Origin: Quisquiliibacterium sp.
GTDB taxonomy: Bacteria; Pseudomonadota; Gammaproteobacteria; Burkholderiales; Burkholderiaceae_E
Assembly: GCA_030830765.1 (NCBI GenBank)
Contig: JAURMJ010000430.1
Coordinates: 1-5,154 of the forward strand
Direction: 5' to 3'
Length of the DNA: 5,154 bases
Below, piece by piece: positions 1 to 5,154 of this stretch. Position 1 is the first letter of the stretch; the number at the start of each line of letters is the position of its first letter. A program made the position numbers and the translations under genes. The notes beneath the pieces are model-generated. The model was given only the letters and a program-made list of their open reading frames with translations, was not told the DNA's origin and did no database searches.

Positions 1-571
1 ACAGCATTCTCTGCTGCTGCACCCCCATCGCCATCGTTGCAATTCCCATCGCCCCCTGAGGGCTCGAGCGCGCGGCCAGGGCAGCCAGAACCAGCGCGGC
101 CATCATTCCAACCGAACCAAGCTTCCGGTCAGAGAGCATCCGGGCGATATGCCGCTGCGTGACATGGCCGATTTCGTGAGCAAGCACCGAAGCCAGCTCC
201 GACTCTCCCTGCGAAGCAACGATCAGCCCGGAGTGCACACCGATGAAGCCACCCGGCAACGCGAAGGCATTGAGCGTCGAATCAAGCACGAGAAACGGCT
301 CGAAAATGAAGCCCGCGGCAACCGCTGTTTCAGACAGCGAGCCGACCAACTGGTTCAGATAGGCATTGATCTCAACATCGTCCGAGACCGAAGCATCACG
401 CCGGATTTCGCGCATGATCGACTCGCCCAGACGGCGCTCGTCGGCCGGGGAAAGCTCATCGCCACCAGCGTCACCCAGACGCGGCAGATTTTCTGTCTGA
501 GCCGTGGAAACCATCGGTTGAAGACCAAGACTCAGCGCGAGAACGGCAGCGATCAGCGGTCTTGCGAACAC
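1..571 (-). CDS. bepA: BepA-like periplasmic M48 zinc metalloprotease, N-terminal part (3' end beyond window)
   Basis: This is a secreted M48 peptidase of the BepA/YfgC type, a family that cleaves or assists outer-membrane beta-barrel and LPS-assembly proteins in the periplasm. From a GTG start at 571 there is a signal peptide: a short basic n-region, a hydrophobic core at about residues 5-19, and a likely cleavage after STA at residue 24. The core family block NAFALPGGFIGVHSGLI lies at residues 101-117. The zinc motif HEIGH is at 132-136, giving two His ligands and catalytic Glu133, followed by VTQRHIAR. A hydrophobic stretch follows at about 154-168. The reading frame is still open at the left edge, so the third zinc ligand (a downstream Glu in E. 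coli BepA) and any TPR domain are outside the window. In-frame ATGs at 628 and 652 are alternative starts, but they would put an acidic 19-27 residue extension before the signal peptide, so I prefer 571. No candidate has a strong ribosome site. The gene is divergent from moaC. Confidence 0.88.
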   Translation of the reverse strand, partial: MFARPLIAAVLALSLGLQPMVSTAQTENLPRLGDAGGDELSPADERRLGESIMREIRRDASVSDDVEINAYLNQLVGSLSETAVAAGFIFEPFLVLDSTLNAFALPGGFIGVHSGLIVASQGESELASVLAHEIGHVTQRHIARMLSDRKLGSVGMMAALVLAALAARSSPQGAMGIATMAMGVQQQRML

Positions 572-708
572 CTCGTACCCATGGTCAGCGCCCGCGTCAT
601 CCCGATCAGAGGCAGGCTGCGCACCCATTTTTTGCTGCTTGCTTCGGGTCATCTGCTGCCACCCATCATGCCATTGAGTTTGTCATTCAGCCTGTTTCAG
701 ATCGCGAT

Positions 709-717
709 TGCTATGAT
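709..717 (+). promoter_or_regulatory. candidate extended -10 promoter element for moaC
   Basis: TGCTATGAT matches the extended -10 pattern TGnTATAAT with one mismatch in the hexamer. It lies 22 bases before the moaC start, leaving room for a short leader that carries GAGGAG at 731-736. I see no convincing -35 at normal spacing (TTGTCA at 680-685 is too far away), which is tolerated when an extended -10 is present. The assignment is inference from motif and position only. Confidence 0.4.
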
Positions 718-739
718 ATCCGGCTGAACCGAGGAGACC

Positions 740-1222
740 ATGAATAATCCGTTGACTCATTTCGACGCGGCCGGGCGGGCCCATATGGTCGACATCGCAG
801 ATAAGCAGACAACCCATCGGATCGCTGTGGCCACTGGGTCGATCCGGATGCTTCCCAAGACACTGGCGCTGATCGCTCAGGGCACGAGCAAAAAAGGCGA
901 CGTGCTCGGCATTGCGCGGATCGCCGCGATCATGGGTGCAAAACGCACCTCGGAACTGATTCCACTGTGCCATCCGATCTCGATCACCCGGATTGCGGTC
1001 GATTTTGAAATTCGTGAGCAGAGTGCGTCAGTGGTGTGTACGGCACGGGTCGAATGCAACGGCCAGACCGGCGTCGAAATGGAAGCACTCACCGCCGTGC
1101 AGGTCGGTCTGTTGACCATCTACGACATGTGCAAAGCTGCGGACCGCGGCATGGTGATCGAGGGCGTCCGACTGATGGAAAAACACGGCGGCAAATCGGG
1201 CAGTTTCATTTCAGGCGACTGA
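740..1222 (+). CDS. moaC: MoaC, cyclic pyranopterin monophosphate synthase
   Basis: MoaC is the second enzyme of molybdenum cofactor synthesis. It converts the cyclic GTP intermediate made by MoaA (3',8-cyclo-7,8-dihydro-GTP) into cyclic pyranopterin monophosphate in the cytoplasm, as a hexamer. The 160-residue protein has the usual family length and aligns with E. coli MoaC from end to end by eye. Visible landmarks are AGRAHMVDI at residues 11-19, KKGDV at 51-55 (Lys52 matching catalytic Lys51 of E. coli), LIPLCHP at 73-79, [10 protein letters not shown] at 110-119, and IYDMCKA at 127-133. Asp129 and Lys132 match the catalytic Asp128 and Lys131. The ATG is supported by GAGGAG at 731-736, ending three bases before it. 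The gene is monocistronic in view: divergent from the protease gene, convergent with the dioxygenase gene 29 bases downstream, and without any moaA, moaB, moaD or moaE neighbour. No key residue is missing. Confidence 0.97.
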   Translation: MNNPLTHFDAAGRAHMVDIADKQTTHRIAVATGSIRMLPKTLALIAQGTSKKGDVLGIARIAAIMGAKRTSELIPLCHPISITRIAVDFEIREQSASVVCTARVECNGQTGVEMEALTAVQVGLLTIYDMCKAADRGMVIEGVRLMEKHGGKSGSFISGD

Positions 1223-1240
1223 CGCTGCGTCAGCGGTTTT
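1219..1240 (+). terminator. weak candidate hairpin terminator between convergent genes
   Basis: CTGACGCTGCGTCAG at 1219-1233 is a perfect palindrome that can fold as a six-base-pair stem with a three-base loop. It overlaps the moaC stop codon and is followed after CGG by only four T residues. That resembles a rho-independent terminator for moaC, but the stem is short and the T tract is poor and not adjacent. On the other strand no T tract follows, so it is unlikely to serve the convergent phyH gene. Confidence 0.25.
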
Positions 1241-1251
1241 GCGGACCAGAA

Positions 1252-2034
1252 CTACCGCAGGAAACCGCTGCGCCCACTGCCTTCAGACGACAACATGTCA
1301 TTGCGCGGATCGTCCAATGCCAGAATCCGGCGCATTTGTGGAGACATCCGTGCCTGGGTTTCCGCACTGAGCAACCGCTTCTGATACTGCTGCTGCGGCT
1401 TGTCGCCTCGCACATAAAAACCGTGCAGCGAACGCCGCGCGAGACCGGTGCGATTTGCGGTCCCCCCATGCCACAGGTGGGCATTGGTCAGGATGACGTC
1501 CCCCGCCTTCCCCAGTCCGACCATCTGTTGCGGATGCGGTGCATAGGGATCGGCCAACACCTGTTGGGGAATGTGTCCTGAACGGTGAGAGCCGGGCACG
1601 AAGCGGGTTGGCCCATTATCTTCGGTGAAGTCGTCAAGCATCCAGACAGAATTAAAGACCGCATCGCCGAGCTCATCCGGCACCAGACCCATATCGCAGT
1701 GCAGAGGTTGCAGACCGGCATCCCCTGGCAGGGCCGCACGGTAGTTCAGACTGGAAAGTTTCCAGTCGCCTCCGAGCACCAATTCGACTGCCTCGAGGAT
1801 GCGCGGATGGGCTACGACGCGCTCGAAGCATTCCCCCTTGCCAACCAGGTTAGCCAGACGATCCGATCCTGGCTCCGGACGAAACTCAGAGCCGGCCAGG
1901 CTGCCTTCTGCGCGAAGCAGCCGTTGCGTTTCCGTCCGCAGCTGCGCCAGCCAGTCGGGATCAATGACGTCACGCAGGATCAGATAACCAAGATCCTGGA
2001 GCTGCCGGATCTGGTCAGCGTTCAAGCAGCACAC
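1252..2034 (-). CDS. Phytanoyl-CoA dioxygenase (PhyH) family Fe(II)/2-oxoglutarate oxygenase
   Basis: This is a cytosolic non-heme iron oxygenase of the PhyH family, which hydroxylates or halogenates varied small molecules using O2 and 2-oxoglutarate. The 260-residue product has the family layout. An N-terminal helix segment with DLGYLILRDVIDPDWLAQLR (residues 14-33) matches the usual start of such proteins. The first metal motif is LHCDMG, with His112 and Asp114. The conserved turn EDNGPTRFVPGSH occupies 138-150. The distal ligand is His189 in HLWHGGT, and Arg200 or Arg201 is placed to bind the 2-oxoglutarate carboxylate. The HxD...H triad is complete, so activity is expected and halogenase chemistry (which needs the Asp replaced) is not. 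The start is GTG at 2034: an in-frame TGA lies three codons upstream and no ribosome site is evident. No substrate can be named, since neither neighbour is metabolic in an obviously related way. A weak upstream ORF overlaps the start by 20 bases. Confidence 0.93.
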   Translation of the reverse strand: MCCLNADQIRQLQDLGYLILRDVIDPDWLAQLRTETQRLLRAEGSLAGSEFRPEPGSDRLANLVGKGECFERVVAHPRILEAVELVLGGDWKLSSLNYRAALPGDAGLQPLHCDMGLVPDELGDAVFNSVWMLDDFTEDNGPTRFVPGSHRSGHIPQQVLADPYAPHPQQMVGLGKAGDVILTNAHLWHGGTANRTGLARRSLHGFYVRGDKPQQQYQKRLLSAETQARMSPQMRRILALDDPRNDMLSSEGSGRSGFLR

Positions 2035-2293
2035 TCGAAATCAGACTCGGTTCGATCATGTCGTCTTCCAGCACACAAAGGGTCGGGCCTTTAAAAAGAG
2101 TCATGGATTCGCAATCATGCGCGACGGTGCGGGTCAATGCTTGCGGTACGACCGCAAAATCAGGGGAAACTGTAGGATTGCTGTCAGGCTGTTGAGGCGA
2201 GACTTGCGCGGTCCAAAGCATAGCCTCGCTCACGCCGTTTTCAAACGACGTCTGGCCACTGCTCGGATAGGACCCTGCTGCCGATTCTGGCAA
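2015..2293 (-). CDS. doubtful small ORF upstream of and overlapping the phyH start
   Basis: A 92-codon reading frame runs from ATG 2293 to a TGA whose last base is 2015. It overlaps the GTG start of the dioxygenase gene by 20 bases in another frame. I recognise no family. The product has no signal peptide or membrane segment, is rich in Ser, Pro and Gln in its first half, and ends with a more protein-like segment (FKGPTLCVLEDDMIEPSL, then ISSVLLER). In its favour: the overlap could translationally couple phyH, which lacks a ribosome site, and the composition is less Arg-rich than typical shadow frames. Against it: there is no ribosome site before ATG 2293, and by my count G or C occupies the third codon position in only 52 of 92 codons, which looks lower than in the neighbouring genes. 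It may be just the leader region of phyH. Confidence 0.2.
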   Translation of the reverse strand: MPESAAGSYPSSGQTSFENGVSEAMLWTAQVSPQQPDSNPTVSPDFAVVPQALTRTVAHDCESMTLFKGPTLCVLEDDMIEPSLISSVLLER

Positions 2294-2367
2294 TCAATGA
2301 CCCGGGTCAGGTCGAGTCGTGCAAAACAGCCGTTGAATACACCGGGGTTTCACTCTCCAGGCACACC
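2035..2367. other. divergent intergenic region between phyH and the macA-like operon
   Basis: This 333-base gap must hold the promoters of both flanking transcription units. I find no tRNA, no clear sigma-70 promoter pair, no strong repeat and no confident gene. Small features are a TGCC/GGCA inverted repeat at 2279-2292 with a six-base centre and a GAGGC/GCCTC pair at 2193-2197 and 2224-2228, both too short to call operators. A weak AGG at 2359-2361 is the only ribosome-site candidate for the adaptor gene. A doubtful minus-strand ORF covers most of the gap, and the plus-strand frame opposite it (2117-2371) is Arg-rich and looks like noise. Confidence 0.6.
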
Positions 2368-3969
2368 ATGAGCAAGACATCGTCCTTTTCCGCCCTGCCA
2401 CGCGCTTGGCTTGTGCTCGTGATTCTGCTCCTTGCTGCCGGGACCTGGGTTTGGCTGCTCGGCAGCGACCCGGCCGAAGCTGTCCAGTACCGCAGCACCA
2501 AAGTCGCTCGTGGCACCATCACCGCCAGCGTCTCGGCAACCGGCACGTTGAATCCGGTCACCTCAGTTCAGGTCGGCTCCCAGGTCTCCGGTCAGATCCG
2601 TGAAATTCTGGTCGACTACAACTCGGTGGTCCGTGAGGGGCAGCTGCTTGCGCGGATTGATCCTCAAACCTTCGAGTCGCGCGTGCGTCAAGCGCAGGCC
2701 GATCTGGAGGCTGCCCGCGCGCAGGTCCTGACGGCAAAGGCGGGCATCAGCGCAGCTCGCGCCGGACTGTCGCGAGCCCAGCTCAACCATGCCGATGCAA
2801 AGCGTGACCTTGACCGCAAGCAGCAGCTGATCGATCGCGCCTTCATCTCGCCCGCCGAACTGGACAAAGCGCGGGTTGCATTCAATGCGAGCGGTGAGGA
2901 CGTCAAGGCCGCGGGCGCGCAACTCGAAGTTGCGCAGGCCCAGGCGGGCAGCACCGAAGCTGTGGTGCGACAACGTCAGGCGCAATTGGCTCAGGCCCAG
3001 ATCGACCTGGAACGGACTGCGATTCGCGCCCCCGTCAATGGCGTGGTCATCAAACGCTCGGTGGACACCGGCCAGACGGTGGCAGCCACTTTGCAGTCCC
3101 CTGAGCTTTTCGTGCTGGCCCGCGACCTCAAAGACATGCAGGTTGATACGTCGATCGATGAAGCCGAAGTCGGCAAGATCCGTGAGGGCCAGCAAGCAAG
3201 CTTCACCGTCGACGCATTCCCGGGAAGAAGTTTCTCGGGTGATGTCCTGCAGGTACGCAAATCGGCCACCAGCGTGCAGAACGTCGTCACTTATATCGTC
3301 GTCGTCTCCGCCAAAAACCCGGATCTGGCACTGGTCCCCGGAATGACGGCCAATGTGCGCATCGTCACCGAAACCCGTGAGTCGGTGCTCAAAGTACCCA
3401 ACGCGGCCATGCGCTTCCGCCCCCCGGATTTCAGGGAACCCGGCGGCGCCCAGGGCGCAGGCGCAGGGAACCAGGCTGCAAGCACGGGACAGACCGGGTC
3501 GCCCCAGCCCGGCGGCACATTGGTCCGGCTGCGTGAATCACTGATTACTGAGCTCAAGCTCAATGCTGAACAACAGCAGCAGCTTGATGAAATCCTTGCT
3601 TCGATGAGAGGCCAGTTTCTGGCACTGCGCAATGCGGCTCCCGCTGAACGCGCCAGGCTGTCCGAGCGTAACCGTGGCGAACTGCGCGAACGAATCAATG
3701 CGATGCTATCCCCGGAGCAGCGGTCTCGTTATGCTGAACTGATCGCCCGCACCGCAGGCAGGCGATCGAGCACCGGGCGGGTCTTCGTGCTCGATGAGAC
3801 TGGACAAGCCAGACCGGTCACAGTCCGTGTCGGTGCCAGCGACGGCAGCTTCACTGAGGTCTCGGGCAAGGAAATCAGCGAAGGCAGTCTCGTCATCACC
3901 GGCATCATGCGATCGAATACCGGAAAGACGACCGGTCCCCGCAATGCGGGCCCGCGCCTGCCCTTCTGA
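2368..3969 (+). CDS. macA: MacA-like periplasmic adaptor (membrane fusion protein) with an extra inserted domain
   Basis: This protein is the adaptor of a tripartite ABC efflux pump, anchored in the inner membrane and spanning the periplasm to a TolC-type channel. One N-terminal membrane anchor lies at about residues 13-31. The first lipoyl half is at about 49-99 (TGTLNPVTSVQVGSQVSGQI), and an Ala/Gln-rich coiled-coil hairpin at about 100-215. The second lipoyl half is at about 216-240 (RTAIRAPVNGVVIKRSVDTG). The beta-barrel is at about 253-335. The membrane-proximal domain is in two pieces, about 336-350 and 470-512. Near the hairpin tip, Arg150, Leu154 and Ser161 fit the R-x3-L-x6-S motif that contacts TolC. 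At 533 residues it is far longer than E. coli MacA (371). Most of the excess is residues 351-469, a Gly/Ala/Gln linker plus a helical segment with LTxxQ-like motifs. The ATG follows a weak AGG. The ATPase gene starts 29 bases downstream, so the genes form an operon. The substrate is unknown. Confidence 0.93.
   Translation: MSKTSSFSALPRAWLVLVILLLAAGTWVWLLGSDPAEAVQYRSTKVARGTITASVSATGTLNPVTSVQVGSQVSGQIREILVDYNSVVREGQLLARIDPQTFESRVRQAQADLEAARAQVLTAKAGISAARAGLSRAQLNHADAKRDLDRKQQLIDRAFISPAELDKARVAFNASGEDVKAAGAQLEVAQAQAGSTEAVVRQRQAQLAQAQIDLERTAIRAPVNGVVIKRSVDTGQTVAATLQSPELFVLARDLKDMQVDTSIDEAEVGKIREGQQASFTVDAFPGRSFSGDVLQVRKSATSVQNVVTYIVVVSAKNPDLALVPGMTANVRIVTETRESVLKVPNAAMRFRPPDFREPGGAQGAGAGNQAASTGQTGSPQPGGTLVRLRESLITELKLNAEQQQQLDEILASMRGQFLALRNAAPAERARLSERNRGELRERINAMLSPEQRSRYAELIARTAGRRSSTGRVFVLDETGQARPVTVRVGASDGSFTEVSGKEISEGSLVITGIMRSNTGKTTGPRNAGPRLPF
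3418..3774 (+). other. Insertion in the adaptor's membrane-proximal domain: low-complexity linker plus Spy/CpxP-like helical segment
   Basis: These bases encode adaptor residues 351-469, which interrupt the membrane-proximal domain between LKVPNAAMRF and GRVFVLDETG. The first part (about 352-384) is a flexible Gly/Ala/Gln/Pro linker. The second part (about 385-462) is highly charged and predicted by eye to be helical. It carries two LTxxQ-type motifs, LNAEQ at 398-402 and LSPEQ at 447-451, each followed by a helix-like run (QQQLDEIL and RSRYAEL). In the Spy/CpxP/ZraP family of periplasmic chaperones and metal-stress proteins, such paired motifs start equivalent helices. The resemblance is by motif only: the spacing of 49 residues is shorter than in Spy, and no metal-binding His cluster is seen. 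It is in frame and has no stop, so it is part of the protein and not a disruption. Confidence 0.6.
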
Positions 3970-3998
3970 ACTCCCGGCAGGCAACTTCGCAGGTTCCA

Positions 3999-4789
<791 letters not shown>

Positions 4790-4793
<4 letters not shown>

Positions 4794-5154
4794 ACTGGCT
4801 GTCCACGCTGCTGGTTGCGCTGAACGCACTGCGGGTAAACAAATTGCGTTCGATGCTGACGATGCTCGGCATCATCATCGGCGTGGCAGCCGTGATCACG
4901 ATGATTGCGGTCGGCGGCGGTGCGCAGGCCCGGGTCGAGGCGCAGATTCGCAGCCTCGGGGCCAACGTGATGATCATCCTGCCCGGCTCAACGAACGCGT
5001 CCGGAATCCGGCTTGGCGCAGGGGCTGCACAAACACTGACTGAGGACGATGCTCGCGCGATCGGTAGTGAGATCGAGGACGTGGTGGCCGCCCCCTTGCT
5101 GCGCGGCTCAGGCCAGCTGGTTGCCGGCAACATGAACTGGTCAACCCAGATCTA
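4790..5154 (+). CDS. MacB-like ABC transporter permease, N-terminal part (3' end beyond window)
   Basis: This is the inner-membrane permease of the pump, belonging to the MacB/FtsX-type mechanotransmission transporters. The 121 codons in view show a short N-terminal amphipathic segment (ALNALRVNKLRSMLTMLG, residues 10-27). The first transmembrane helix follows at about 24-44 (LGIIIGVAAVITMIAVGGG, residues 26-44). After it comes the start of the periplasmic core domain, with GAQARVEAQIRSLGANVMII at residues 44-63, a hallmark of MacB_PCD proteins. The remaining periplasmic domain and the last three transmembrane helices expected for the family lie beyond the right edge. The ATG at 4790 overlaps the ATPase stop as ATGA, and the match of this start to the family N-terminus is good. 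No disruption is seen in the visible part. Confidence 0.94.

Noticed and set aside
149..727. 192-codon plus-strand open frame
   Set aside because: It lies antisense to the BepA-like gene, whose minus-strand frame has a signal peptide and the HEIGH zinc motif. The plus-strand product is Arg/Gln-rich with no recognisable motif.
1036..1581. 181-codon plus-strand open frame across the moaC-phyH junction
   Set aside because: It overlaps the conserved 3' part of moaC in another frame and runs antisense to phyH. Its Arg/Pro/His-rich composition is typical of a GC-rich shadow frame.
1585..2094. 169-codon plus-strand open frame
   Set aside because: It is fully antisense to phyH, whose HxD...H residues and family motifs identify the real coding strand.
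2279..2292. TGCC/GGCA inverted repeat as a possible operator
   Set aside because: Four-base arms around a six-base centre are expected by chance, and no promoter is identifiable beside it.
2117..2371. 84-codon plus-strand frame just before the adaptor gene
   Set aside because: It is Arg-rich, has no ribosome site and no recognisable family, and runs into the adaptor start. It is most likely noise in the intergenic region.
2563..3195. 210-codon minus-strand open frame inside the adaptor gene
   Set aside because: It is antisense to the hairpin and lipoyl regions of the adaptor, which are strongly supported, and its product shows no domain.
3568..3585. CAACAGCAGCAG-type triplet run
   Set aside because: It is a short coding run for four Gln residues in the adaptor insertion. 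It is too short and imperfect to call a tandem repeat.

Overview
The window looks like a chromosomal stretch from a GC-rich Gram-negative bacterium. The envelope genes require a periplasm: a secreted BepA-type M48 protease and a tripartite-pump adaptor with a TolC-contact motif. A gammaproteobacterium is my best guess from how closely the MoaC and BepA sequences follow the E. coli proteins, but this is inference. No tRNA, rRNA, CRISPR array, insertion sequence or phage gene is visible.

Layout from left to right. (1) Positions 1 to about 571, minus strand: the N-terminal part of a BepA-like periplasmic zinc metalloprotease, cut by the left edge. (2) Positions 571-740: a short divergent promoter region with an extended -10 pointing toward moaC. 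(3) Positions 740-1222, plus strand: a complete moaC of the molybdenum cofactor pathway, with no other moa gene in view. (4) Positions 1223-1251: a tight convergent junction with a small palindrome. (5) Positions 1252-2034, minus strand: a complete phytanoyl-CoA dioxygenase (PhyH) family Fe(II)/2-oxoglutarate oxygenase of unknown substrate. (6) Positions 2035-2367: a divergent gap without a confident gene. A weak 92-codon minus-strand ORF here overlaps the phyH start. (7) Positions 2368-5154, plus strand: a compact three-gene operon encoding a MacA-like adaptor, a stand-alone MacB/LolD-type ABC ATPase and the start of a MacB-like permease, which is cut by the right edge.

The efflux genes work together. 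The permease and ATPase would form the inner-membrane ABC motor. The inner-membrane-anchored adaptor would bridge it to a TolC-type outer-membrane channel encoded elsewhere. Two points depart from E. coli MacAB. The motor is split into two proteins joined by an ATGA overlap. The adaptor (533 residues against 371 in E. coli MacA) also carries an extra segment of about 120 residues in its membrane-proximal domain, containing two LTxxQ-like motifs reminiscent of the Spy/CpxP periplasmic chaperone fold. That insertion is the most interesting signal in the window. The other genes are ordinary housekeeping or accessory genes with no evident functional link to the pump.
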